A stretch of DNA of 64,000 nucleotides from Methyloversatilis thermotolerans (GTDB taxonomy: Bacteria > Pseudomonadota > Gammaproteobacteria > Burkholderiales > Rhodocyclaceae): positions 1,367,215 to 1,431,214 of the forward strand of contig NZ_KB889967.1 of assembly GCF_000372885.1 (NCBI RefSeq). Direction: 5' to 3'. This document shows, in pieces, positions 42,953 through 51,532 of this stretch. Below the pieces are notes generated by a model. That model did no database searches and was not told the DNA's origin. It saw nothing but the letters and a program-made list of their open reading frames with translations. Position numbers and translations under genes: made by a program. The first letter of the stretch is position 1; every line of letters starts with the position of its first letter.

Positions 42953-43958
42953 TACCTGCCCCGGCGAGTGCGCGCCCGAGCCGGTCATTCACGGCAACCC
43001 AGTCTGCCCCCGTCGGAATCGCCTCGATCACGATGATGGCCGCCCCCGCCGCATCGGCTTCGCGCAGGGCGGCATAGAGCCCGCGCGCATAGCCAGCCGG
43101 CTCGGCAGGCAGCATGATCCAGTGATGCGGATATTCGGCAAGCGGGGGCTGGCTGTGCGCGATCACGGCGCAGCGCCGGCCACTGTGACGGAAGGCATTC
43201 ACGAAATCGCGCAGGCGCTCCGCAGCGACCTTGCGCATGGCCGTGCGTGGCGCGTAGTGTGCAGCGAGTGAACCGGACACACGTGGTGCCTCCGCATCGC
43301 CACTGCCCTCCTCCGGCCGACGCCCGATGACAGCGGCGATCTGTTCGGCGGTCACTGCCCCGGGACGCAGGATGCGCGGCGTACTTCCGGACAGTTCCAG
43401 TATGGTCGATTCGATGCCCACCGCGCTTGCGCCGCCCTCCAGCACGAACACCTCGTGCCCGCCCTGCCCCGCCTGGGCTCCGAATTCATCGCGCACGTGT
43501 TGCGCGGTGGTGGGGCTGATACGCCCGAACCGGTTTGCAGAGGGTGCCGCGATACCGCCACCGAAGGCGCGCAGCAACTTCTGCGCGACCGGATGCGCCG
43601 GCACGCGCAGCCCCACCGTATCCTGACCACCCGTCACCTCGTCCGGAACGTCCTCTTCCTTCTTCAGAATGAGGGTGAGCGGGCCGGGCCAGAAGGCGCG
43701 CGCCAGCGCGATCGCCTCGCGCGGAATGTCGCGCGCCCAGGACGTGAGCTGATCCGCGTCGGACAGATGCACGATGAGCGGATGATCTGCGGGACGCCCC
43801 TTGGCTTCGAACACGCGCCGCACCGCGACCGGGTTCATCGCATCGGCACCCAGGCCATACACGGTTTCGGTCGGCAGCGCGACCAGACCGCCGGCCTTGA
43901 GCCGGCGGACCGCCTCCGCGATGTCCTGGTCCGACGCCTCCATGGTGTCAGTCGACAA
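42939..43958 (-). CDS. tsaC: L-threonylcarbamoyladenylate synthase (TsaC/Sua5 family)
   Basis: The enzyme makes L-threonylcarbamoyl-AMP for the universal t6A37 tRNA modification. GGLVALPTETVYGLGADAMN, RVFEAKGRPADHPLIVHLSD and PSANRFGRISPTTAQHVRDE are YrdC-domain motifs. At 339 residues it is the two-domain Sua5 form: a C-terminal Sua5 domain follows from about residue 230 (GSLAAHYAPRTAM), then the DAAGAAIIVIEAIPTG core. Its start overlaps the purK stop by 11 bp, so it is read with purK. The 3' end overlaps the lipoprotein gene. Confidence 0.95.
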   Translation of the reverse strand: MSTDTMEASDQDIAEAVRRLKAGGLVALPTETVYGLGADAMNPVAVRRVFEAKGRPADHPLIVHLSDADQLTSWARDIPREAIALARAFWPGPLTLILKKEEDVPDEVTGGQDTVGLRVPAHPVAQKLLRAFGGGIAAPSANRFGRISPTTAQHVRDEFGAQAGQGGHEVFVLEGGASAVGIESTILELSGSTPRILRPGAVTAEQIAAVIGRRPEEGSGDAEAPRVSGSLAAHYAPRTAMRKVAAERLRDFVNAFRHSGRRCAVIAHSQPPLAEYPHHWIMLPAEPAGYARGLYAALREADAAGAAIIVIEAIPTGADWVAVNDRLGRALAGAGITPV

Positions 43959-45093
43959 TGCCTATCGCGTTGCGCGCATTCATCGCGATATCGATGACCG
44001 GATCACCACTTTCGCCCAGCACGGTGAAGTGCCCCATCTTGCGGCCGGGGCGCGCGTGGTGCTTGCGATAAAGATGCAGCTTCAGACCCGAAACCCGGAA
44101 CAGACGAGACCATTCCGGCTCATGCGCGGTGTGTGCATCCTTCCCGTACCACAGGTCTCCCAGCAGGTTCACCATGACCGCGCGCGAGTGCTGGCGCGCG
44201 TCACCCAGTGGCAAGCCGCACAGGATGCGCACCTGCTGCTCGAACTGGTCGGTGACGCAGGCATCTATCGTGTAGTGACCGCTGTTGTGCGGCCGCGGTG
44301 CCATCTCGTTGACCAGCAGGCGACCGCCCGACACGAAGAACTCGACGCCCAGCACGCCGACGTAGCCCAGCTCGGCGGCAATACCCACCGCCATGTCCGT
44401 CGCTTCCGCGGCCTGCGCCCCGGTGATGCGGGCCGGTGCGATGGTCACGTCGAGAATGCCGTTGCGGTGGCTGTTCTCGGCCACCGGGAACGGTGCGACA
44501 CGACCGGCCGCATCGCGCGCCAGCACCACCGACACCTCCATGTCCAGCGGCAGCAGCTTTTCCAGCACACAGGCTTCGCGCTTGAAGCTTTCGAACGCCG
44601 CCTTCGCTTCGGCCACATTCGCCACTCGCGCCTGTCCCTTCCCGTCATAGCCGAAACGCGCCACCTTGATCACCGCCGGAAACAGCGAAGAATCGGCGGC
44701 CTCGATATCGGCGGCGCTGCGCACCGGCAGGAAGGGGCCGACCGCGAAGCCGCGGTCGGACAGGAAGGTCTTTTCCGCGATGCGGTTCTGGGCAATAGCC
44801 ACACAGTCCGCATTCGGTCGCGTCGGGATGAACTTTGCCAAGTGGTCCAGCGTATCGGCCGGCACGTTCTCGAATTCGGTGGTGACTGCGGCGCAACTGC
44901 CCGCCAGGCGTTCGAGCGCGTCCTTGTCGTCGAACGCCGCACACAGATGCTCATCGGCCGCCCTGCCGGCAGGACTGTTGCGATCCGGGTCGAGGACAAT
45001 GACTCGATAGCCCATCTCGTGCGCGGCCAGCACGAAGAAACGACCGAGCTGACCGCCGCCGAGCATGCCCAGGGTTGCGGGAGGAAGAATCAT
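43948..45093 (-). CDS. purK: N5-carboxyaminoimidazole ribonucleotide synthase PurK
   Basis: PurK converts AIR, bicarbonate and ATP to N5-CAIR in de novo purine synthesis. The 381-residue ATP-grasp protein has ATLGMLGGGQLGRFFVLAAH, EKTFLSDRGFAVGPF, ARFGYDGKGQARV, VLEKLLPLDMEVSVVLARD, and the conserved NEMAPRPHNSGHYTIDACVT near the C-terminus. Normal length. The next upstream gene, purE, makes the following enzyme of the pathway, with a 116-bp spacer. Confidence 0.96.
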   Translation of the reverse strand: MILPPATLGMLGGGQLGRFFVLAAHEMGYRVIVLDPDRNSPAGRAADEHLCAAFDDKDALERLAGSCAAVTTEFENVPADTLDHLAKFIPTRPNADCVAIAQNRIAEKTFLSDRGFAVGPFLPVRSAADIEAADSSLFPAVIKVARFGYDGKGQARVANVAEAKAAFESFKREACVLEKLLPLDMEVSVVLARDAAGRVAPFPVAENSHRNGILDVTIAPARITGAQAAEATDMAVGIAAELGYVGVLGVEFFVSGGRLLVNEMAPRPHNSGHYTIDACVTDQFEQQVRILCGLPLGDARQHSRAVMVNLLGDLWYGKDAHTAHEPEWSRLFRVSGLKLHLYRKHHARPGRKMGHFTVLGESGDPVIDIAMNARNAIGIVD

Positions 45094-45209
45094 CTGAATG
45101 GCTCCGGGAAACGTCGGCTCATCTCGTGCCGACCGCGGGCTGAACGCGGAACGCGCGGATGAGCGCGGATCAAGACCAAAAACGGACCGAGAGTGGTCGG
45201 CGGGTGGAT

Positions 45210-45716
45210 TCAGCCTTCGAGCTTCATGTCGAGCACGGTCTGTGCCTGACGTGCGCGGAAGGCTTCGAGTGCGGCAGCCAGAGCCGCATCTTCACCCGCG
45301 AGCAGTGCCACCGCAAACAGGCCGGCATTCGCCGCACCGGCCTCACCGATCGCAAAGGTGGCCACCGGAATGCCCTTGGGCATCTGCACGATGGACAGCA
45401 GAGAATCCATGCCATTGAGTGCGCGCGTCTGTACCGGCACACCGAGCACCGGCACGGTGGTCTTGGCTGCGAGCATGCCCGGCAGATGAGCCGCGCCACC
45501 CGCGCCGGCGATGATGGCGCGCAATCCGCGAGCGCGCGCGACCTCGGCGTAGGAAAACAGCAGATCGGGCGTGCGATGGGCCGACACGACACGTGCCTCG
45601 AACGGCACGCCGAACTGCTCCAGCATCGCGCAGGCGGCGCGCATGGTGTCCCAATCGGAATTCGATCCCATCACGACACCCACCAGCGGCGCGCGATCCT
45701 TGTCTTCAGCGCTCAT
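45210..45716 (-). CDS. purE: N5-carboxyaminoimidazole ribonucleotide mutase PurE
   Basis: The 168-residue class I PurE mutates N5-CAIR to [24 protein letters not shown] (S-D-x-D motif), [19 protein letters not shown] (catalytic His), [20 protein letters not shown] and [20 protein letters not shown] with [10 protein letters not shown] follow the family exactly. The first 8 residues (MSAEDKDR) are slightly variable. First gene of purE-purK-tsaC. The rhlE terminator sits at 45802-45837 upstream. Confidence 0.97.
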   Translation of the reverse strand: MSAEDKDRAPLVGVVMGSNSDWDTMRAACAMLEQFGVPFEARVVSAHRTPDLLFSYAEVARARGLRAIIAGAGGAAHLPGMLAAKTTVPVLGVPVQTRALNGMDSLLSIVQMPKGIPVATFAIGEAGAANAGLFAVALLAGEDAALAAALEAFRARQAQTVLDMKLEG

Positions 45717-45801
45717 CGGCTCGATCCTTCGCCGGCCTTTTCGGCCCGGAAAAAGGCGCGGATTCTACCCCGCGCAGCAATGAATGGATACAGTCCTGAA
45801 A

Positions 45802-45837
45802 AGCACAGGGGGCGCCCTGCTGGACGCCCCCTGTGCT
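45802..45837 (-). terminator. Rho-independent terminator downstream of rhlE
   Basis: A perfect 13-bp stem (AGCACAGGGGGCG at 45802-45814, CGCCCCCTGTGCT at 45825-45837) with a 10-base loop, followed on the minus strand by TTTTCAGG. It lies 17 bp past the rhlE stop and upstream of purE. Confidence 0.8.
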
Positions 45838-45854
45838 GGCTCAACACTCAGCGG

Positions 45855-47168
45855 TCAATCGGCGCGCCGGCCGCGATCGCTGCGCCCGCCGCCGTTGCCA
45901 CGCCAGCCGCCGTCGCTGCGCGGAGCGCCACCGCCGGGCCGACGCGGGCCATTACCCGGCTTGCTGCCCCAGCCACCGGGACGGCCGGCGCCGGTGCGCG
46001 GTCCGCGCGGAGCCGACGTACGCGGCTGAACCCGCGGTTCCAGGCCCGGGATGGTGTGCACCGGAATGGTGTGGCGGATGAAGCGTTCTATCGTCTTGAC
46101 GCGCCGCACATCGTCACCCGATGCCAGACTGACCGCGACACCGCTACGTCCTGCACGGCCGGTGCGGCCGATACGGTGCACATAGTCTTCCGCCGACTTC
46201 GGCAGATCGAAGTTGATGACATGGCTGATGCCTGCCACATCGATGCCACGCGCCGCGACATCCGTGGCCACCAGCACGCGCAGCGCGCCGCGCCGCAGAT
46301 GGCCGAGCGTGCGGTTGCGTTCGCCCTGGTGCATGTCGCCATGCAGCGCCGCCGCCAGGAAACCGTTCTCGCCGAGCGTTTCGGCGAGCTGATCGGCATC
46401 CCGCTTGGTTGCGGTGAATACGATGGCCTGCTCCACATCCTCGCCGCGCAGCAGGTGATCCAGCAGACGCTGCTTGTGGCTCAGACCGTCGGCGAACATC
46501 AGGCGCTGATCGATGTTCTCGTGACGGTTGGCAGCCGCCTGGATCTCGATGCGCTGCGCGTCCTTGGTCAGGCGTTCGGCCAGACGCATGATGCGCGGCT
46601 CGAAAGTGGCCGAGAACAGCAGAGTCTGACGGTTGTCCGGCAGACGGTCGACAATGGCTTCGATGTCTTCGATGAAACCCATGTCCAGCATGCGGTCGGC
46701 TTCATCGAGCACCAGCATTTCCAGACGACCGAAATCGATGCGCCCGCTGTCCATCTGGTCGATCAGGCGACCCGGAGTGGCCACCAGCACCTCATAGGGC
46801 TGCGCCAGCAGCTTGTTCTGCATCACATAGGAGGTTCCGCCGACGACGCTGACCGCCTTGGCGTAGCGCAGGCCGCGGCCATACTTGCGGCAGGCGTCGG
46901 TCACCTGGATGGCCAGTTCGCGGGTCGGCGTCAACACCAGCACGCGCGGACCGCGCGCCTTGACGGCCGAATCCGCGGTCAGGCGATTGAGTGCGGGCCA
47001 CATGAATGCGGCGGTCTTGCCGGAGCCGGTCTGCGACGACACCATGAGGTCGCGACCTGCGAGTGCAGCAGGCACTGCCTGCTGCTGAACCGGAGTGGGT
47101 TGAGGATAGCCAGCCTCCACGATGGCACCAAGAAGGGTGTCGTGCAGACCTAGATCAGCGAATTCCAT
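45855..47168 (-). CDS. rhlE: DEAD-box RNA helicase RhlE
   Basis: A 437-residue DEAD-box ATPase acting in ribosome assembly and RNA remodelling. It has the Q-motif (YPQPTPVQQQAVPAALAGRD), Walker A SSQTGSGKTAAF, VLDEADRM, SATFEPRIM (motif III), VATDVAARGIDVAGISHVIN and HRIGRTGRAG (motif VI). The C-terminus (from about residue 375) is a Gly/Arg/Pro-rich RNA-binding tail (RPGGWGSKPGNGPRRPGGGA). Standard RhlE size. The 292 bp upstream (47169-47460) shows no gene; a promoter must be there but I could not place it. Confidence 0.94.
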   Translation of the reverse strand: MEFADLGLHDTLLGAIVEAGYPQPTPVQQQAVPAALAGRDLMVSSQTGSGKTAAFMWPALNRLTADSAVKARGPRVLVLTPTRELAIQVTDACRKYGRGLRYAKAVSVVGGTSYVMQNKLLAQPYEVLVATPGRLIDQMDSGRIDFGRLEMLVLDEADRMLDMGFIEDIEAIVDRLPDNRQTLLFSATFEPRIMRLAERLTKDAQRIEIQAAANRHENIDQRLMFADGLSHKQRLLDHLLRGEDVEQAIVFTATKRDADQLAETLGENGFLAAALHGDMHQGERNRTLGHLRRGALRVLVATDVAARGIDVAGISHVINFDLPKSAEDYVHRIGRTGRAGRSGVAVSLASGDDVRRVKTIERFIRHTIPVHTIPGLEPRVQPRTSAPRGPRTGAGRPGGWGSKPGNGPRRPGGGAPRSDGGWRGNGGGRSDRGRRAD

Positions 47169-47460
47169 GTATTGCTTCCAGACAATGGCTTGCGCCGCGC
47201 TGCGGAAACAGCGCGGTGAAAGCGGGTTGGTCGGATCAGTTTCCGACGTTCTATCGGCACTAACCGATCAACCACGCATAGACAACGGGCGGGAGGAAAA
47301 GACGGGCCAGGGACGATAACTCATCGTGCCAGCGCCGGGGTGAACCGGGAGGGACTGCCGTGCGGGCAGAGGTAGAAAGCACGAGTTGCGCACTTTACAG
47401 ACAGGCATGTATGTTTGCAAGCTGTTTATCGCATTGCAACAGTCTTGTGCTTGCCTTGCG

Positions 47461-48456
47461 TCAAGGAAGGCGCGCGGAACCGCGCGTGTCGGGTGCCGCA
47501 GCCGGACTGAATTCCCGCTGCTCGCGATGCAGATAGGCAAAGTGGACGTTGCGCCGATGCCACTGGGCATACCCGTACCAGTCCTCGAACCCGGGTATGT
47601 CCAGTGTCTGCGTGACCTCCTGCAGCGAAGCCCCTTGTTCGAACAATGCGTCGGTCTGACGGACGAGTTCCGCCAGGTAACGATGGGTTTCGGCCAGCAT
47701 GGAGGCATCGGCCGGCGCACCGCGGGAAGGCACGACGACGCCCGGATGCAGGGCGCGGAGCTCGACCAGCGCATCCCGCCACTGCACCTCACGGCCGTTG
47801 TACAGATCGGGCAGATAGCCGTGCGCGGCCAGTTCGCCCGCGAACAGTACACCGGTTGCTTCGTCGTACAGCGCGCAAGCGCCGGGCTGGAAAGTGTGGC
47901 CCGGATGGATCAGCCGCAGACGTCGGCTCACGATGGGCAATCGACCCGTGCCATCCATGAGCAGGGTTGCCGCTGCCGGCTCCGTGTCGCTCATCATCGC
48001 CGCACCCAGGGCCGAGGTCAGCCGGTCCACACAGCCCTGACAACTGGCACGGATGAAACGGTCGGTTTCGCGATGGGCCACGACCGGGATGCCCTGCGCC
48101 TCGAACACGCCGTTGCCCAGCACATGATCGCCGCCTCCGTGCAGATTCACGACCAGCACCACCGGCTTGCCGAGCGTCCGCTGCACGAAGTCCTGCAGAT
48201 GCCGCGCGAACCGCGCGCTGGTGCCCGAGCCGATCAGCACCAGCCCCGGCCCATCCTCGATCACGCCGATATTGCTGACGAAACCGGCATTGGCTGCATC
48301 GACCTCGAAACCGGGCGCCCGCAGCACGTGTATTCCAGATGCCACCTGTTCGAGCCGGAGCGGCGGCAGCGTCGCGGGCTGCGCGGCAGCGTCGGCGGCG
48401 CCCGCTACACACGACAGCCAGAAAATCGCGATGACGGCGCACAGAAGACGGGACAC
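47461..48456 (-). CDS. Secreted MBL-fold protein with an altered metal site, quinoprotein-relay-like
   Basis: About 331 residues from a GTG at 48456: signal peptide (VSRLLCAVIAIFWLSCVAGA) and a metallo-beta-lactamase fold (LVLIGSGTSARFARHLQDFV, VVNLHGGGDHVLGNGVFEAQ, HPGHTFQPGACALYDEATGV). The HxHxDH loop reads HGGGDH (middle His to Gly), the D of the usual G-D-L motif is Glu (FAGELAAHGYLPD), and the distal His region reads PSRGAP. Several ligands are therefore lost and hydrolysis is doubtful. The fold and context match the SoxH-related 'quinoprotein relay system metallohydrolase' type, inferred from memory. It is divergent from the small secreted gene at 48583 (126 bp between starts). Longer in-frame readings would run into that gene and are rejected. 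Confidence 0.65.
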   Translation of the reverse strand: MSRLLCAVIAIFWLSCVAGAADAAAQPATLPPLRLEQVASGIHVLRAPGFEVDAANAGFVSNIGVIEDGPGLVLIGSGTSARFARHLQDFVQRTLGKPVVLVVNLHGGGDHVLGNGVFEAQGIPVVAHRETDRFIRASCQGCVDRLTSALGAAMMSDTEPAAATLLMDGTGRLPIVSRRLRLIHPGHTFQPGACALYDEATGVLFAGELAAHGYLPDLYNGREVQWRDALVELRALHPGVVVPSRGAPADASMLAETHRYLAELVRQTDALFEQGASLQEVTQTLDIPGFEDWYGYAQWHRRNVHFAYLHREQREFSPAAAPDTRGSARLP

Positions 48457-48582
48457 AATCCCGCGAAACTCGGGAACCGAAGCACCGGTCTTCGCTGCTG
48501 TGCTAGCCTCTCGCGCACCCGAGAAAACCGTCCCGGCACCGCCCCGGTGCGGGACCGTCGATAACAACCGAGGAGAATCCGC

Positions 48583-48939
48583 TTGAAATTCCATCGTTTT
48601 CCTGTCGCCGTCGCAACGGCTGCCGTGCTCGCATTCCCCGGACTGGCATCGGCTCACGACTATTCGACCCAGACGCGGGTCGAATTCGTTCTCGAGTGCA
48701 TGCAGTCGCACGGCGGCGCCTATGAATACCTGTACAAGTGTTCCTGCCTGATCGACGAAATCTCCAAGACCCTCAAGCAGGACGATTTCATCGACATGTC
48801 CAGCATCAACCGCTACTCGCAGATGGGCGGCGAACGCGGCGGTGTGTTTCGCGACCCGGAAAATATGAAAGAGGCCAAGAAGACCTATCTGGATATCGTG
48901 AAGAAGGGCGAAAAGGCCTGCTTCATCAACAGCCGCTGA
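48583..48939 (+). CDS. Small periplasmic protein with conserved cysteines, unknown function
   Basis: A 118-residue protein using a TTG start (48583) with strong ribosome binding site GAGGAG. Signal peptide MKFHRFPVAVATAAVLAFPG, cleaved near ASA-HD. The mature part is acidic and helical with YEYLYKCSCLIDEISKTLKQ (two adjacent Cys), an upstream Cys (FVLECMQSHGG) and a final Cys (KKGEKACFINSR). These four cysteines could form disulfides or bind a metal, like proteins neighbouring PQQ-dependent dehydrogenases in methylotrophs (inference). It lies between two MBL-fold genes on the opposite strand, divergent from one and convergent with the other. Confidence 0.72.
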   Translation: MKFHRFPVAVATAAVLAFPGLASAHDYSTQTRVEFVLECMQSHGGAYEYLYKCSCLIDEISKTLKQDDFIDMSSINRYSQMGGERGGVFRDPENMKEAKKTYLDIVKKGEKACFINSR

Positions 48940-49023
48940 GATCGAACGCCGGGCCGCCGCCCTGTCCGCGCCACCGGCCGTCAAGCTCCAGGCGCGCGCT
49001 GAAGGGTCCAGAGCCCGATGCGA

Positions 49024-49986
49024 TCAATCCTCCCACTCCAGTTCCGCATAGGCGGTCGTGACATTGCGTCTGTGGAACAGATCGGCGAGCGCCCAGCGCC
49101 GGGCCTCGTCGAGCGCCACCTCGGTCACTGCCTGCGACAACGAACGCCCGCCTTTGATGGCGGCGCGCGTTTCGTCGGCCACCTTCTGCAGATAGCGCCG
49201 CTGCCGTTCGAGCGCGTCGCGCCAGCCTGAACCCGGCTCGCCATGGCCGGCGACCACGCGTGTGTAGTCGCCACCGGCCAGCGCCGCAGTCACCGCGATC
49301 CAGCCCTTCAGCTTGCCGTCGATCACCGGCATGTGCTCGACGAACAGCAGGTCGCCGGCAAACAGCGTACCCGTCGCCTCGTCCAGCACAGTCAGATCGT
49401 TGTCCGTGTGGGCAGTTGGCCAGGCGCGCAGGCGCAGCGTTCGCCCGCCCAGATCCAGTTCCTCGCGATCCGCCACAGTACGCGTCGGCGGGATCAACTC
49501 CAGTCCGCGTCCGAATTCTCCCATCTGGCGCTCCGCCGACTGGATATAGCTGCGGGCGCGCGCCGCAAGCGCAGCCGGCAGACGGGCGTGGCCGATGAAT
49601 TCCGGCTTGTCCGGAATGAAGGCCTGATTGCCCAGGATGTGGTCGGGGTGCACATGCGTGTTGATCACGTAGCACACCGGCAAGGCCGTCCTCGTGCGGA
49701 TCGCTGCGCGCAGCGCGGCGCCCACGCTGGGCGATCCACCGGTGTCGATGACTGCCACGCAGCGGCTGCCGACTACGAATCCGGCATTGGATATCGCGCC
49801 GCGATTGTGTGCATCCTGTTCTGCGGTGACACCGTGGAAGACAAATACACCGGGAGCAATTTCATCGACCGGCAGCGGTTCGACCGCGTGCGCGGCGCCA
49901 ATGGACAACAGGACAATGAGCAGACGGGCCGCGAACGACGCTGTGCGCGCACCGGAATTGCGCTTGATGAAGGGCATGGCTAGCAT
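49024..49986 (-). CDS. Secreted MBL-fold metallohydrolase, quinoprotein-relay-like
   Basis: About 320 residues from ATG 49986 (or 49977), with signal peptide around MPFIKRNSGARTASFAARLL and SIGAAHA. The MBL fold is intact: VAVIDTGGSPSVGAALRAAI, INTHVHPDHILGNQAFIPD (HxHxDH), TAHTDNDLTVLDEATGTLF, FAGDLLFVEHMPVIDGKLKG (Asp ligand) and VAGHGEP (last His). GNQAF and the SoxH-like order suit the family linked to PQQ-dependent oxidation systems. The paralogue at 47461 has lost metal ligands, so this is the likely active member. Upstream in-frame ATGs to 50214 lie in sequence that also carries the neighbouring rightward gene start and are rejected. Confidence 0.75.
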   Translation of the reverse strand: MLAMPFIKRNSGARTASFAARLLIVLLSIGAAHAVEPLPVDEIAPGVFVFHGVTAEQDAHNRGAISNAGFVVGSRCVAVIDTGGSPSVGAALRAAIRTRTALPVCYVINTHVHPDHILGNQAFIPDKPEFIGHARLPAALAARARSYIQSAERQMGEFGRGLELIPPTRTVADREELDLGGRTLRLRAWPTAHTDNDLTVLDEATGTLFAGDLLFVEHMPVIDGKLKGWIAVTAALAGGDYTRVVAGHGEPGSGWRDALERQRRYLQKVADETRAAIKGGRSLSQAVTEVALDEARRWALADLFHRRNVTTAYAELEWED

Positions 49987-50125
49987 TAGGAAAAAGTCCC
50001 GGACCGAGGATACCGGAATCCCCACGTACATCTGTCCACCGGGCCATCGTTGCGTTGCGGCGCCGGAGGCGCGCAGCGGGATCAATGCCATGCTCCGGAG
50101 GACCCGGGCAGAATAACAAATACGA

Positions 50126-51532
50126 ATGCCGCATCCGACACGACGACTGCTGCCGATTGCCCTGCTGCTGGTCCTGAGCTCATGTGCCGTCCGGCACGTC
50201 GAGCGTTCCCCCATCGATCCGCTCGAAGGCGAATCGCTTTATCGCGCGCGTGCGCTGGACGACGACGCGACGCGCGACTGGCTTGCGCAGCGCGATATCG
50301 ACGTATCGGCGTGGCCATTGCCGGCGTGGAACGGCGACGCACTGGTGACCGCGGCTCTGCGCGAACATCCCGCGCTGGCTCGCGCCGCGGCCGCCACGCG
50401 CGCCGCTCGCGGCGCGGTACAGACCGCAGGCCTGCGTCCGCGCATGACGCTGTCACCAGACATCGAGCGCAGCAACGAACGCGATGCCGGACAGTCCGCG
50501 TGGAGCATCGGGCTCGCGCTCGACCTTGCGCTCACCGGTCAGTCCGTGCGGGAAGCGCGCATCGAGCGCGCGCAGCGGCTGGTGGATGCGGCGGTTCTCG
50601 ACCAGGCCGAGGTGGTCTGGAATGTGCGCAGCCGCGCCCGCCGTGGGCTGCTGGAGCTGTGGTCGGCGGAGGGCGAACTGGCGCTTCTTGCGCAACTGGC
50701 GCAGCGCTGGCAGTCGGCGCTGACCGCCGTGCAGTCGCGCTACGACCTGGGCGCCAGCGATGCGCTGGAGCTGGGTTTGATGCGCAGCGAAGCAATGCGG
50801 GCGGAATCGAGAAGGATACAAGCGCGCCAGCGCGTGCTGATGGCGCACGGCGAGCTGGCGGACGCCCTGGCCCTTCCGCTCGATACGCTGAGCGGCCTGC
50901 GCCTGGATTTCAGCGAGTTCGAGGACGCGCCGGTCCCGGACAGCACCCCTGCACTTCCCTCGCTGGCCGCGCTGCGCGCGGGCGCCACGCTTAACCGCAT
51001 CGACCTGAGGCGGGCGCTCGCCCGCCATGCGGCGAGCGAAGCAGCGCTGCAGATCGAACTGCGTGCCCAGTACCCGGAAATCCGGCTGCAGCCCGGACTG
51101 CTGTGGGACCAGGGCGCGACGGTCTGGCAGCTCGGCGCCGCGCTGCCCCTGTTCATGACGCAGAGACAAGCCGGCCCGATCGCCGAGGCCATCGCGCGCC
51201 GCGATGAGGCAGCGCAGGACTTCCTGGCGCTGCAGTCGCAGGCGCTCGCCGCGCTGGACGTCGCGCGCAGCCGATGGATGGAGGCCGGACTGGATACGCG
51301 CAGCGCACGCAACGAACGCGACGAGGCGAGCCGGCACGCGGCTCGCATGGCTCAACGCTTCGGACGTGGCGATGCGGACAGGCTGGATAACCTGCTCGCC
51401 GGAGTGCGCGCACTCGAAGCGGACATCCGGCTGCTGCAGGCGCGCACGCGCAGCCTGTCCGCCGTGCTCGCCATCGAGAACGCCCTGCAGCGCCCACTCG
51501 TCGAGCCGGCAGGCAAGGGAGCCACGCCATGA
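50126..51532 (+). CDS. Outer-membrane efflux lipoprotein (TolC/CusC-like)
   Basis: A 468-residue OEP-family protein. The leader MPHPTRRLLPIALLLVLSSC ends in a lipobox with Cys20. Two OEP repeats follow (ALREHPALARAAAATRAARG near residue 75; RIDLRRALARHAASEAALQI near 290), plus long alpha-helical barrel segments (RLVDAAVLDQAEVVWNVRSR). It forms the outer-membrane channel of the tripartite system with the next two genes: it overlaps the adaptor gene by 4 bp (ATGA), which is spaced 36 bp from the pump. Substrate inferred as metal or organic cation. Confidence 0.87.
   Translation: MPHPTRRLLPIALLLVLSSCAVRHVERSPIDPLEGESLYRARALDDDATRDWLAQRDIDVSAWPLPAWNGDALVTAALREHPALARAAAATRAARGAVQTAGLRPRMTLSPDIERSNERDAGQSAWSIGLALDLALTGQSVREARIERAQRLVDAAVLDQAEVVWNVRSRARRGLLELWSAEGELALLAQLAQRWQSALTAVQSRYDLGASDALELGLMRSEAMRAESRRIQARQRVLMAHGELADALALPLDTLSGLRLDFSEFEDAPVPDSTPALPSLAALRAGATLNRIDLRRALARHAASEAALQIELRAQYPEIRLQPGLLWDQGATVWQLGAALPLFMTQRQAGPIAEAIARRDEAAQDFLALQSQALAALDVARSRWMEAGLDTRSARNERDEASRHAARMAQRFGRGDADRLDNLLAGVRALEADIRLLQARTRSLSAVLAIENALQRPLVEPAGKGATP

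Noticed and set aside
45159-47153. A 664-codon plus-strand frame
   Set aside because: Antisense to rhlE and purE, both unambiguous; no domain seen.
48457-48984. A longer start for the first MBL protein (up to 48984)
   Set aside because: It would run through the small secreted protein gene on the other strand and its ribosome binding site, and the extra residues lack a signal peptide or family similarity.
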